NCBI RefSeq assembly: GCF_014217545.1
Contig: NZ_CP043178.1
Span: 2,542,001 to 2,606,000, forward strand
Direction: 5' to 3'
DNA: 64,000 nt
Source: Pseudarthrobacter sp. NBSH8
GTDB lineage: Bacteria; Actinomycetota; Actinomycetes; Actinomycetales; Micrococcaceae
Below the pieces are notes generated by a model. That model was not told where the DNA came from and did no database searches. It saw only the letters and a list, made by a program, of their open reading frames with translations. Every line of letters starts with the position of its first letter. The stretch's first letter is position 1. Of this stretch, positions 16,696 through 26,114 are shown in pieces. The position numbers and the translations under genes are program-made.

Positions 16696-16712
16696 AGTTC
16701 TATAGCTGAACT
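16696..16712. promoter_or_regulatory. Second inverted repeat in the transporter/iclR intergenic region
   Basis: AGTTC-N7-GAACT lies 112 bp upstream of the regulator start, in an AT-rich stretch with repeated ATCAGTT words (one near 16670 and one at 16693). It is a plausible operator for the IclR-family protein. The 303-bp gap (16521-16823) holds this, the dyad at 16593, and no gene. Confidence 0.35.
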
Positions 16713-16823
16713 TCCTTTTTCGGAATCAGCGCAGAGCTTTTCGAAATCCGCACACAGTCCGAGTGCGGGAAGCACCGTCACGGCACCCGGGCAGCGCCCG
16801 TGCGGCCGCCTAGGATGGGACCC

Positions 16824-17549
16824 ATGACGCCTACCGCAGTCCCCGCCGGAGCAGCTCAGGCTTCGCCGTCCCAGACCCTGTCGCGCGGAATCCGTGCGCT
16901 GGAAATCCTGGCGGCCGCGGAGACTCCCTTGACCATTGCGGAACTTGCCGACGCCATGGGGGTCCACCGTTCCGTGGCCTACCGGATATTGCGGACCCTG
17001 GAGGACCACTCCTTGCTGGTGCGCGATGACGCCGGCAGAGTCCAGCCGGGGCCTGGGCTCGCTGTCCTGGCGCGGGGCGTGGCCCGCAATCTCCAAACGG
17101 CGGCCCTGCCGGAGCTGACCCAACTCGCCAATGCCCTGACCATGAGTGCCTTTGTGGCCGTCTGGGACCGCGACGACTGTGTCACCCTGGTCACCGTGGA
17201 CCCGAGACATACCGGCGCCGCCATTGTCCAGCACCCCGGCTCCCGGCATCCCATCAGCGCCGGCGCCCCCGGAATTGCGATCCAGTCAGCGTATTCAGAA
17301 GCTGATTGGCATGCGGCTGCCCCGGGAATCCCCTACCGGCCCGAGGCGGGAACCGCGCGGCAACTGGGCTTTGCCGCCAGCCACGATGAAGTCCTCGCCG
17401 GCGTCTCTTCCGTAGCAGTTCCGGTCCGGGTCCCTGGCGGCCGGCCGGCCGCGCTGTCCGTCGTTTACATCCGGGCAGCCCAGAATCCGGACGAAATCGC
17501 CGCTGCGCTGGTGGCGGGCGCCGGGCGCATTGAGGCCCAGCTGGGCTGA
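16824..17549 (+). CDS. IclR-family transcriptional regulator
   Basis: The 241-residue protein has an N-terminal helix-turn-helix (about 37-57, TIAELADAMGVHRSVAYRIL) and a C-terminal ligand-binding domain with the usual LTQLANALTMSAFVAVWD segment. It is divergent from the MHS transporter, so the likely inducer is the transported compound or its metabolite. I use the ATG at 16824, with AGGA eight bases upstream; the ATG at 16815 is possible. Confidence 0.92.
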   Translation: MTPTAVPAGAAQASPSQTLSRGIRALEILAAAETPLTIAELADAMGVHRSVAYRILRTLEDHSLLVRDDAGRVQPGPGLAVLARGVARNLQTAALPELTQLANALTMSAFVAVWDRDDCVTLVTVDPRHTGAAIVQHPGSRHPISAGAPGIAIQSAYSEADWHAAAPGIPYRPEAGTARQLGFAASHDEVLAGVSSVAVPVRVPGGRPAALSVVYIRAAQNPDEIAAALVAGAGRIEAQLG

Positions 17550-17592
17550 CCAAGGCACACCCCGCCTGGCCGTGACCAGCGCCCGGCGTCGA

Positions 17593-18897
17593 TCAGTGGC
17601 GTTTGCGGAGAATGGCCGCCGCCGCGGCACCTAGCGCCAGCAGGCCGCCAGCAGCAACCACAGGCACAATGAATGCCGTGTGGTAGCCGTGGGCCTGCGC
17701 GAGCTGGCCACCAACCGCGGCACCCAACGCGGTGCCGGCCACGATCCCGCTGGCCAGAGCCGTCATCACGGTGCCCAGCCGTTCCACCGGGGCCACCAGG
17801 CCTCCGATCGCGAAGACCGTGACCATCACGGGACCCACCGGCAATCCCAGGACCAGCAGCACCACCACCATGCCGCCCAACGATCCTGGCACCAGAAGCA
17901 GCAACGCAAGCACCGTCATCAGTGCCGCGCTGACCAGCCACCGGGCCGCCGGGGTGAAGCGCTGGGGCCAGTACGCCACGGACAGGGCTGCGGCGGCAGA
18001 GCTCAATCCCATGACCGCATACAGCAGTCCGGCGATTTCAGAGGTGGCGAAACTCGCAGAGAACGAGCTCAAGGACGTCTGGGCGGACCCAAAGAAGGTG
18101 CCCATGGCCACCATCGCCAGGACGGGCAGTGCGACGACGGCGGGAATCCTGGCTGCCTTGCGCGAGGCCGCGGAGCCCCGGATCACGGGAACCGCCTTGT
18201 GGGTGGAGTGCATGGCAAAGGCGGGCACCATCGTGATGGTCATGGCTGCAGCCAGGGCCAACGGCAGCCAAGGGGCCACCAGGCTGGCCAGGATTCCCAC
18301 AAGGGCCGGTCCCAGGACAAACGTCAGTTCATCGGCTGTGCCCTCGTAGGACAGGGCCGTGTCAAGGTCCCGGCGGGCCTTCGCTCCCTTGCCCCGCGAG
18401 GTGAGCGCCATCCAGCGCACCCTGGCCAACGGCCCTACCTGCGGGCAGCTGGCACCGGCAAGGAACGCGGCGGCGATCACGGCGACGGGAAAGGACCCGG
18501 CGTCGGGCGCGGCCCAGGCCGTGCCGATCAGCGCCAGGACGGCCAAGGCATTGAGCACCGCCGCAACCAGGAGGACGGGCCGCTGCCCCCTGCGGTCTGC
18601 GAGGGCACCAAAGACGGGGGCGCCGAGGGCCGAGCCGATCCCCACGGCACCGGCGGCAGTGCCGCCAAGCGCGTAGGAGCCGGTCACGGACGTGACGAGG
18701 GTCAGGGCACCGACGGTCAGCATGGCCAGGGGCAGCCGGGCGAACAGGCCCAGGGGGATAAAGCTGCGGCCGGCCAGGTGCGGGAGCCTGGCGAACCGAC
18801 CCGTGGGCGGAGCCAGCGCAGCGGACGCCGGCGCAGTGTCAGGATGGACAGCGCCGGGAGAAAGCGGCGCTTCCAGGGAAGCGGGCAGGGAGGACAT
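17593..18897 (-). CDS. MFS transporter of unknown substrate
   Basis: The 434-residue protein has about 12 hydrophobic helices, a GALADRRGQRPVLL loop between helices 2 and 3 and a two-bundle layout typical of MFS efflux proteins. The ATG ending at 18897 is preferred because the residues upstream are low-complexity. The frame stays open to an ATG ending at 18984 and neither site has a clear ribosome binding site. It is convergent with the IclR-family gene and no regulator is adjacent at its 5' end. Confidence 0.85.
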   Translation of the reverse strand: MSSLPASLEAPLSPGAVHPDTAPASAALAPPTGRFARLPHLAGRSFIPLGLFARLPLAMLTVGALTLVTSVTGSYALGGTAAGAVGIGSALGAPVFGALADRRGQRPVLLVAAVLNALAVLALIGTAWAAPDAGSFPVAVIAAAFLAGASCPQVGPLARVRWMALTSRGKGAKARRDLDTALSYEGTADELTFVLGPALVGILASLVAPWLPLALAAAMTITMVPAFAMHSTHKAVPVIRGSAASRKAARIPAVVALPVLAMVAMGTFFGSAQTSLSSFSASFATSEIAGLLYAVMGLSSAAAALSVAYWPQRFTPAARWLVSAALMTVLALLLLVPGSLGGMVVVLLVLGLPVGPVMVTVFAIGGLVAPVERLGTVMTALASGIVAGTALGAAVGGQLAQAHGYHTAFIVPVVAAGGLLALGAAAAAILRKRH

Positions 18898-19024
18898 TGC
18901 TGAAGATTTCAAGGTAACGGGCTCGTTCAGTAATGCGCATCGTCCCTCCTCCCGATGCGCGCGACCCGGTAACTGTTCAATCATATAGGCCGGTTTGGCC
19001 CAGTCCAGCCCGGCATGGCCGCAG

Positions 19025-22000
19025 TCACACCAGCGCCTCGGCGGCGTCGGAAATGCGGAGCATGGAACCGTTCCGACCCTTGAGGACCTGGAGTTGGGTT
19101 CCGATGCGCTGTTTCATCTCCCCCACATGGCTGACCAGACCCACAACGCGCCCGCCGTCGCGAAGGCCTTCGAGGGCATCCATGACCTGTTCCAGGGATT
19201 GTTCGTCCAGGCTGCCGAAACCCTCGTCTACAAAAAGCGTCTCGATCTGGATGCCACCGGATTCCTGCTGCACAACGTCTGCCAGCCCCAGGGCGAGGGA
19301 CAGGGACGCCATAAAGGATTCGCCGCCGGAAAGCGTAGAAGTATCCCGGCGGTGCCCGGTCCACTGGTCCACCACTTCCAGCCCCAACCCGGATTTTGCG
19401 CCGCGCGCGGCCTTGGCGTCTGAATGCTGGAGCAGGTAGCGGCCATCGCTCATGGCGACTAGCCGTTCGGAAGCAGCCAAGGCCACCTGTTCGAGCCGTG
19501 CCGCGAGGACGTAGCTGTTCAGGCTCATGCGGTAGGTGTTGTCTCCACGGCCGGCTGCGGTATCAGCCAGGGCTGTCAGCAGCCGGGCGCGTTCCCTGGG
19601 AACGCGCCCGGAACCGGCCAGCTGTTGGTAGTCGTTGCGGACAGCGGCTAGCGCCTCCACACAGCGCGCGGCCATGCCGGCGGCGAGATCGGCAGCCCGT
19701 GCTTCCTGTCCGGCCTTCTCCGCGGCGGCCTGCAGGTCAGCGAGGAGGTCTTCGTCCACCACGGGATGGGCTGCCTCTTCAGTCAGTGCCAGCAGCAGCT
19801 CCTCGGATGCGAACAGCTCGGCAATCCGCGCCTGTTCGTCCTGGCCGGCCCGGACCTCGGCCTGCAAGGCAGCAGCATCAGCATTCGAAAGAAGCTGTGC
19901 GCGGGCCACCTCCGCCGAGCCGAAGCCAGCGTCCGGTAACGCCAGTTCAAGCTGGATCCGTGCTTCCTCGGCCCTGGCCTTGGCTCTGCTGAGCAATGCC
20001 TGGGCCTCCACGGTCTTCTCCAACGTGGCGGCGGCATCCTGCAGCGCCCGCAGCCGCTGCGTGAGGCTGCGGTGACCGCCTCGCAGCGCAGAGAGTGCGC
20101 TGTCAAGGGACGCCAGCTGGTCCACCCGTCCCGACAATTCAGCGGTGACCTGTGCGAGTTCGGATGCTGCGCTCTGCCTGGCGGAATCCGCTGCCGCCAT
20201 TCGGGCCTCCGCGGCCTCAAGCTGCTGCCGGAGGTCCGCGAGGTTTTTCACCGCCAGCTGCGACTCGCCGGCGGCGGTGCGGGCGGACGCGAAGGCCGCA
20301 AGCGCATCCGCTTCGGGCATGTCCCCGCCCTGGCTTTCAAGGACAGCCACATACTGGTTCGCGTCGCCCAACTCACGGGCCCGCGCTGCCAGATTTGTCT
20401 CTGCGGCCTCATGCTCCTGCTGGGCAGCTTCCTCAGCCTGGCTGAGGCCCAGCGCTGACGCCGCAGCCTCCGCGGGAGCCGGGTGGTCCGCACTGCCGCA
20501 AACGGGGCAGGCCTCGCCCTCGGCCAGCTGGGCAGCGAGTTCGGCGGCGGCGTTGGCGAGTCTTTCCTCGCGCAGATCCAGCCATCGGAGTTTCTTCTCG
20601 AGCTGGATCTCCCGGGACGCCGAGTGGCGCTCCGTGGCGAGCGCCTGCGCCGCGCGTGCAGCCGCGCAGCGCCGGACGACGTCAAGAAGCTCCCCGGCCG
20701 CAGCGGCTTCCTTGTCATGGAGCGTGGCTGCTGATGCCAGTTCCGCCAGCGCCTCCAGGCCTGCCGTCAGGGATTCCTGCTCCGCGCGGAGGCCCTGCAG
20801 CGAAACGCCAAGGTCAATGTCCTTTTGGGTGAGTTCCTGCTGCTTCGTGGTGAGCGCGGCGCGCCTGGCAACCAGTGAATGGAGGCGTTCTTCGTCCGGC
20901 AACCTGGCTTCCACAACGGCCAACAGTGACCTGAGGCGGCTGAGCTCTCCCCCAACGTCAAGTGCCCCGTCGGCAGAGAGCCCGGCATCGCCGTGGTCTG
21001 CATCCAAGGCGCCAAGGTCCAGCTGGCCCAGTTCGGGGTCTTCATCCGCGGCCATCCGCAGCAGAGTGATGGCGGATTCCATGGCCCCTGCCGCGTGCCG
21101 GACCTGGGTCTGGCTGGACTGGACAGACTGTAGCTGACCCGTGAGCACCTCGGCGCGGCGGTGTTGTTCGAGCCGGACGCCATGGAGCTCGAGCGAGGGC
21201 AGCATTGCCTCAGCGGCTGCCTTCCGGGCCTCGGCGGCTGCCAGCTTGCGGTGGCGCTCCCGCCGCGCGGACTCGTTCTCCAGCCGGCCTGACGAGTGCT
21301 TACTGACGGCCGCTGCGGCCTCCGCCGCCGCAGCCAGTTCGCCTGCGCGGTGGGCCACGGTTTCCTGCAGCCATTCGATCCGGTCAGCCGACTCTTCCTG
21401 GGCAGGAGCCGCAGAATCATCAATGGCCAGCGCAGCGGCCTCAGCTTCGGCCCGCGCCGCCAGCAGCCCAAGTTCTCCGTTCAGCCGGGCAACATCGTTC
21501 CGCGCGGCCTGGGCCTGCGCCGACAGCTCCTGTTCCAGGGCTTCGAACCGCTGGGTGCCAAAGAGCTTCTGCAGCAGTTCCAGGCGATCGGCTGCCTTGG
21601 ACCGCAGGAAGGCGGCAAAATCGCCCTGCGGCAGCATCACCACGCGGGTGAACTGTTCCCGGTCCATTCCCAGCAGGGCGGTAATTTCGGCGCCGGCTTC
21701 ATCATTGCGTCCGGATCGCTCCGTCCACGTTCCGCTGATGCGTTCCCGGAGGAGCGTTTTGGCTTGCTGTGTGGTGAAGCCGTTTTTACCCCGGGCACTG
21801 GGTTTATCCCAGGCCGGCGATCTGGCGACTTCGAAATGGCGGCCCTGGGCCGAAAACTCGCAGGTGACCGCCGGCCCCAGCGAAGGCTCGGCATGATCGC
21901 TGCGCAGACGCTTGCCCTCCTGGCGCGCCCCCGGCACGGATCCGTACAGCGCAAAACAGACAGCGTCCAGCACGCTGGTCTTCCCTGCTCCGGTAGGTCC

Positions 22001-22102
22001 GTTGAGGAGGAAGAGTCCGTGGGCGCTCAACCTGTCGAAGTCGATTTCCTCGGTGCCCGCAAAGGGCCCGAAGGCGGAGATGACAAGGCGGTGGATCCTC
22101 AT
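19025..22102 (-). CDS. sbcC: DNA repair exonuclease SbcCD, ATPase subunit SbcC
   Basis: SbcC is an SMC-like ATPase that works with SbcD on DNA hairpins and ends. At 1025 residues it has Walker A GPTGAGKTS (35-43), two long Ala/Glu-rich coiled coils, a zinc hook CPVCG at about 530, the signature LSGGES (about 922-927) and a Walker B region LFVDEGFGSLDE. All parts of an active enzyme are present. The start overlaps the sbcD stop by 4 bp. Confidence 0.97.
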   Translation of the reverse strand: MRIHRLVISAFGPFAGTEEIDFDRLSAHGLFLLNGPTGAGKTSVLDAVCFALYGSVPGARQEGKRLRSDHAEPSLGPAVTCEFSAQGRHFEVARSPAWDKPSARGKNGFTTQQAKTLLRERISGTWTERSGRNDEAGAEITALLGMDREQFTRVVMLPQGDFAAFLRSKAADRLELLQKLFGTQRFEALEQELSAQAQAARNDVARLNGELGLLAARAEAEAAALAIDDSAAPAQEESADRIEWLQETVAHRAGELAAAAEAAAAVSKHSSGRLENESARRERHRKLAAAEARKAAAEAMLPSLELHGVRLEQHRRAEVLTGQLQSVQSSQTQVRHAAGAMESAITLLRMAADEDPELGQLDLGALDADHGDAGLSADGALDVGGELSRLRSLLAVVEARLPDEERLHSLVARRAALTTKQQELTQKDIDLGVSLQGLRAEQESLTAGLEALAELASAATLHDKEAAAAGELLDVVRRCAAARAAQALATERHSASREIQLEKKLRWLDLREERLANAAAELAAQLAEGEACPVCGSADHPAPAEAAASALGLSQAEEAAQQEHEAAETNLAARARELGDANQYVAVLESQGGDMPEADALAAFASARTAAGESQLAVKNLADLRQQLEAAEARMAAADSARQSAASELAQVTAELSGRVDQLASLDSALSALRGGHRSLTQRLRALQDAAATLEKTVEAQALLSRAKARAEEARIQLELALPDAGFGSAEVARAQLLSNADAAALQAEVRAGQDEQARIAELFASEELLLALTEEAAHPVVDEDLLADLQAAAEKAGQEARAADLAAGMAARCVEALAAVRNDYQQLAGSGRVPRERARLLTALADTAAGRGDNTYRMSLNSYVLAARLEQVALAASERLVAMSDGRYLLQHSDAKAARGAKSGLGLEVVDQWTGHRRDTSTLSGGESFMASLSLALGLADVVQQESGGIQIETLFVDEGFGSLDEQSLEQVMDALEGLRDGGRVVGLVSHVGEMKQRIGTQLQVLKGRNGSMLRISDAAEALV

Positions 22103-23280
22103 AGCGATGCCTCCCTGAGGCGGACGTTATCCAGCGCCGCCGCGATAGCCGACTGCTCGGCGTCGTCCGCGTCCCGCCCCCGCACGTGATCGAGGAATCC
22201 GCAGCAGAGCGAGAGATCATCCTGGGCTTCGGCGAGCCGGCTGCTGTAGCTTTTGGACGCCTTGACGGCGCCGCCCTGCGGATCAAACCCGAGGACCAGC
22301 GTGTCCGGAAAACGGACCCGCAGCCGCTCCATGGCCTGTGCGGGCCGCTGGTCATCCGTGAGCGTGATCTGGCAGTACGCCCCTTCGGCCCAGGAATGCT
22401 CTGCGGACTCCAGGAGTTCCGAGATTTCGCCGCGGAGCACGGCCAGCTTCCGCGGGGCTTCCCACGTCAGTTCCGATACGCCGGTCACACCGTCCGGGCC
22501 AACGTCGATCAGCCAGCTTCCCTTGGTGTGCTTGGCTTCGGAAAACGAGTAGGCCAGGGGCGATCCCGAGTACCTGACCTGCGGCGACAGCGTCTGCCGG
22601 CCGTGCAGGTGCCCCAGCGCGGTGTAGCTGAATCCGTCGAACAGGTCCAGGGGCACGGCTCCGACTCCCCCGATGCTGAGGTCCCGCTCGCTGTCGGAGC
22701 TGATCCCGCCGCTGGCGAACGTGTGGGCGAGGACCACCGAATGGACTGTTCCCGCAGCGTTGCGCTGCGCGAGGTCCGCCCGGATGCGGTCAGTGGCGGC
22801 GCGGGTGACTTCGAAGTGGCTGGCGGTTTCTGCGCCGAGTTGTTCGGCGACGAGGCGCGGTTCCAGCCAGGGGATTCCATAGATGGCCAGGACGGCGCCA
22901 GAAGCAGCGCGGTCACCCGCTCCCAGCGGCAGTACAACTGGCTGGTCCAGGTCCGCCAGCCTGGTCCGCAGGTGGACGCCGCCACGTTCCAGCAGCCGGG
23001 AAGCGAAGCCCAGCCGGATGGCGGAGTCGTGGTTGCCTGATGTCAGCACCACCGTGGCACCGGCCGCTGTCAGCCGCACCAAGGCATCATCCAACAGCCC
23101 TACCACGTCGACGCCGGGCAGGGCGCGGTCGTAGACGTCGCCGGCGATCAGGACAACGTCGACCGCGTTTTCCGTGACGGCGCTGACGAGCTGATCAACA
23201 AATGACCGTTGGGCGTCCAGCATCCCGACGCCATGGAAGGACCTGCCCAAGTGCCAGTCCGATGTGTGCAATAACCGCAT
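22099..23280 (-). CDS. sbcD: DNA repair exonuclease SbcCD, nuclease subunit SbcD
   Basis: SbcD is the Mre11-type calcineurin-like phosphoesterase of the SbcCD complex. Metal ligands are visible in TSDWHLGR (residues 7-14), AGDVYDRA, SGNHDS and later GHLHGR. The 393-residue length is standard. sbcD precedes sbcC with a 4-bp overlap. There is no ligD or ku gene nearby. Confidence 0.97.
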   Translation of the reverse strand: MRLLHTSDWHLGRSFHGVGMLDAQRSFVDQLVSAVTENAVDVVLIAGDVYDRALPGVDVVGLLDDALVRLTAAGATVVLTSGNHDSAIRLGFASRLLERGGVHLRTRLADLDQPVVLPLGAGDRAASGAVLAIYGIPWLEPRLVAEQLGAETASHFEVTRAATDRIRADLAQRNAAGTVHSVVLAHTFASGGISSDSERDLSIGGVGAVPLDLFDGFSYTALGHLHGRQTLSPQVRYSGSPLAYSFSEAKHTKGSWLIDVGPDGVTGVSELTWEAPRKLAVLRGEISELLESAEHSWAEGAYCQITLTDDQRPAQAMERLRVRFPDTLVLGFDPQGGAVKASKSYSSRLAEAQDDLSLCCGFLDHVRGRDADDAEQSAIAAALDNVRLREASL

Positions 23281-23351
23281 ATTCTTACGCTAGCGGCTGC
23301 CACCGACAGTTTAGGAAACCGCCGCAACAGGCCGTGGCCCGGACGGGCCAG

Positions 23352-24260
23352 CTAGCCGCGCTTTCCGTCGAAGAATTCCTGGGCCTCGTCGGCGACGTCG
23401 GCATCGACGTCAACATCCTCGTCGCCAAAATCCTCAACGTCGGCGTCGCTGTCGTCAGGCACTGACCCGCCAGCGGCCGAGGCCGTACCTGCATCAACCG
23501 GCTCAGCGAACCCACGGAAGACCAGCCCGGCGATGGCCGCGCCTGCCAAGGGAGCAACCCAGAAAAGCCACAGCTGCTCAAGGGACCAGCTGGAGCTGAA
23601 GAGGGCCGAGGCAGTGGCGCGGGCGGGGTTGAACGGCGCGTTGCCCACGGAGAGGCCCAGCTGCAACAGGACGGCGAAGGCGAGGCCCACGGCAACTGCA
23701 GCTGCCGTTTTGTTGATGTTGTTGCGCGCGGTGGTGCCCAGGAAGACTGCGACCAGGATGGCGGCGCCGAGTACTTCCAACAGGAGCACGCCGGCGAGGG
23801 GCGCTTGGATGATGGAATGTTCGCCGAATCCGGCGGTCACGGTGTCGAACGCCGTGCGGCTGTCCTGGATGCCCGGCAGGGTCCGCAAGATGCCGAAGAG
23901 GGCGAGGGCACCGAGGAGCCCGCCCACCAACTGCGCGCCGATGTACGCGGCCGCGTCACCGAGCCGGATCCGGCCGGCGACGGCGTGGCCCACAGTCACC
24001 GCCGGGTTGAAGTGTCCGCCGGAAACATAGCCGAAGGCCAGCATCGCCGCGGTCACCGCGAGGCCTGCTGCAAGCGCGGCAGGCAGCGGGCTGGACTGCG
24101 GGATGGAAAACAGCGGGACGCCCAGCCCTGCCACCACGATGAAAAGGCTGCCAAAAGCTTCCGCAGACAGCCTGGACACCAGCCCGTGCCGGATCTCGGC
24201 ACCGCTGCCAGCAGTCAGCCCGGAGGCGGGAACACGGTGGACGGGCACAGGCGTGGTCAT
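23352..24260 (-). CDS. Aquaporin / MIP-family channel with an acidic C-terminal tail
   Basis: The 302-residue protein has six transmembrane helices and two NPA boxes: GGHFNPAVTVG near residue 85 and APFNPARATA near 211. The second NPA is followed by Arg, as in the selectivity filter. Past the last helix is a tail of about 50 residues in which nearly half are Asp or Glu, ending DEAQEFFDGKRG. The tail is unusual for the family. The channel may pass water or glycerol; no glycerol genes are adjacent. Confidence 0.93.
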   Translation of the reverse strand: MTTPVPVHRVPASGLTAGSGAEIRHGLVSRLSAEAFGSLFIVVAGLGVPLFSIPQSSPLPAALAAGLAVTAAMLAFGYVSGGHFNPAVTVGHAVAGRIRLGDAAAYIGAQLVGGLLGALALFGILRTLPGIQDSRTAFDTVTAGFGEHSIIQAPLAGVLLLEVLGAAILVAVFLGTTARNNINKTAAAVAVGLAFAVLLQLGLSVGNAPFNPARATASALFSSSWSLEQLWLFWVAPLAGAAIAGLVFRGFAEPVDAGTASAAGGSVPDDSDADVEDFGDEDVDVDADVADEAQEFFDGKRG

Positions 24261-24403
24261 GGTGGGGCAATCCTTATCGTTGGGGTTTGGTGCCTTTGCA
24301 TTCTGCCAAGGGATTCTGGGCGTTGGCTGAGTCCGAGCTTAGTGGACGGACGGCGTGGCACCTCCGGCGCGTTCCACCGCCGCCCCACGGTAAATTTACT
24401 GTT

Positions 24404-25486
24404 ATGAGCATCGAACCGGGCGCCATCGCCGCGCCCCCGCTGAAGTCCCGCATCCACGGCTGCCTCCTGGGCGGGGCGTTGGGCGACTCGCTGGGCTACG
24501 CGGTGGAGTCCGACTCGATCGAGGCCATCCGCCAGCGCTTCGGCCCGGCGGGCCTGACGGACCTGGCAGGGCTCGACGGCGGCAGCCACTTTTCGGACGA
24601 CACACAGATGACGCTGTACACGGTGGACGGGCTGGTGGAGGTGCTCGAATGGGCCAATGACGGCGTGGGCGCCGATGCGAACGCCTGCGTGTGGCTGGCT
24701 TATCTCCGCTGGTTGGACACCCAAGGTGAGTCTGCGCCGCCGCATGCCCCGGCGCAGCCGGCGCGGTGGATCGACGGCAACGAGGTGCTGCGGCACCGCC
24801 GCGCGCCGGAAGAAACGTGCATCAGCGGGCTGGCCACCGGTGAAATGGGAACGGTCTACCGGCCCGTGAACTCGGACTCGAAGGGCCGCGGAACGGTGAT
24901 GCGGTCCGCACCGTTCGGCCTGATTCCCTACATAGCGTCCGACGCCGTCTATAAGTTGAGTGCCGACGCCGCCTCTCTGACACACGGCCATCCGTCCGCC
25001 CGGCAGAGTGCCGGCAGCTTCAGCCTGTTGATCCACCGCCTGGTGGCCGGCGACAGCCTGGCGGACGCCGCGACGGCGGTCTTGGAGGAGGTGCGTGGCC
25101 TGAAGGATGTGGCGGCGGAACTTCCCGAGCGGCTTGGAGCGGCCATCCGCTGCGCGGGAAAAGGCATCCTTACACCGGAGGAACTGGTTCGGCAGCTCGG
25201 CGGGGGCCGGGCCGCGGAGGAGGCGTTCGCCGTCGGGCTTTACGCGGTCCTGGCGACAGCGCCTGGTGCGGACTCCACACTGTCGCCGCAAGACCATTTC
25301 CGGGCGGCGATTGCCTTGGCCGTCAACCACAGCGGTGGCAGTGATTCCACGGGATCCATCGCGGGAAACATCCTGGGCGCCTACTACGGCGAAGAGTGCC
25401 TGCCCCCGGAATGGCTCGACGCCCTCGAAGGGCCGGACATCATCCGCGGCATGGCCGATCTGCTGGTGGGCGTTACGGCCGCCTAA
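24404..25486 (+). CDS. ADP-ribosylglycohydrolase family protein
   Basis: The 360-residue protein has the family motifs GCLLGGALGDSLGYAVE, FSDDTQMT (metal ligands) and the C-terminal NHSGGSDSTGSIAGNILGA. These enzymes remove ADP-ribose from proteins or cleave related ADP-ribosyl compounds. The ATG at 24404 is used; the frame is open to a GTG at 24287, but those residues are not family-like. It is divergent from the aquaporin gene and its 3' end overlaps DUF4395 by 14 bp. Confidence 0.92.
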   Translation: MSIEPGAIAAPPLKSRIHGCLLGGALGDSLGYAVESDSIEAIRQRFGPAGLTDLAGLDGGSHFSDDTQMTLYTVDGLVEVLEWANDGVGADANACVWLAYLRWLDTQGESAPPHAPAQPARWIDGNEVLRHRRAPEETCISGLATGEMGTVYRPVNSDSKGRGTVMRSAPFGLIPYIASDAVYKLSADAASLTHGHPSARQSAGSFSLLIHRLVAGDSLADAATAVLEEVRGLKDVAAELPERLGAAIRCAGKGILTPEELVRQLGGGRAAEEAFAVGLYAVLATAPGADSTLSPQDHFRAAIALAVNHSGGSDSTGSIAGNILGAYYGEECLPPEWLDALEGPDIIRGMADLLVGVTAA

Positions 25487-25991
25487 GCTGGAGGTTGTTG
25501 CAGGCCTCGCAGATGTCCTCCGGGATCAGGCCCCGGCGCTGTAGCACGCCGAAGATGGCGCAGCCCAGGCAGAATCCGGCGAAGGCCTCCAGCGAGGCAG
25601 CCGCAATGAGAACCGCGAGCGCAATCCAGGCTGCGGGGGCGGCACCGGCAAGGAACAGGATCAGCGCCGTAGTGGACACCACCGTTCCCACGCCCTGGGC
25701 AAAACGCTTGGGCGGTCCGGGAACCAGGCGTGCGCTGCCCAGCCGCGGCGCCAGCACCTTGACGGAGAGCAGGGCCAGCGGCGAGATCCGTGGCCCGAAG
25801 AGAACGCGCAGCCAGAAGCCTGCGGCGATCAGCACCAGTCCCCACACGGACCCGCTCAGCACTGTGGCGCCTGCCAGCAGCACCACCAGGCCGGCGGTGA
25901 TCCGGGCTGCGTACTCGTTGACGGGGTTGGGAAAGGCGAACACGGCGGACCAGTTGATTCCGGTTGTTTGGCCGTGCATTAGTTTGCTCAT
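25473..25991 (-). CDS. DUF4395 integral membrane protein
   Basis: The 172-residue protein has a conserved front (FAFPNPVNEYAARITAG), about four transmembrane helices, and two cysteine pairs near the end (CLGC and CEAC). This matches DUF4395, often found beside thioredoxin or sulfurtransferase genes; none is adjacent here. The paired cysteines suggest a redox or metal role, but no function is known. Confidence 0.88.
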   Translation of the reverse strand: MSKLMHGQTTGINWSAVFAFPNPVNEYAARITAGLVVLLAGATVLSGSVWGLVLIAAGFWLRVLFGPRISPLALLSVKVLAPRLGSARLVPGPPKRFAQGVGTVVSTTALILFLAGAAPAAWIALAVLIAAASLEAFAGFCLGCAIFGVLQRRGLIPEDICEACNNLQLRRP

Positions 25992-26062
25992 CCTGTAAGG
26001 CTAGGAGCCGGGCCTCCCGCAGGGAAGATTTGTTGCGCCGGATGAACGCCGGGCCGGGTCGC

Positions 26063-26096
26063 GCAGCCAAAATCTCCGCAGCCAAAATCTCCGCAG
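26063..26096. repeat. Short tandem repeat, 15-bp unit, about 2.3 copies
   Basis: The unit GCAGCCAAAATCTCC occurs at 26063-26077 and 26078-26092 exactly, followed by a partial third copy. It lies between the exonuclease stop and the DUF4395 start, upstream of the latter. It is AT-richer than its surroundings, and it may be slippage-generated or a tandem protein-binding site. Confidence 0.6.
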
Positions 26097-26114
26097 GCGG
26101 ACAACCAGTGCGGC

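Noticed and set aside
16521..17249. Extension of the MHS transporter frame into the IclR gene
   Set aside because: The upstream residues are not family-like and run antisense to the regulator; the ATG ending at 16520 is a natural start.
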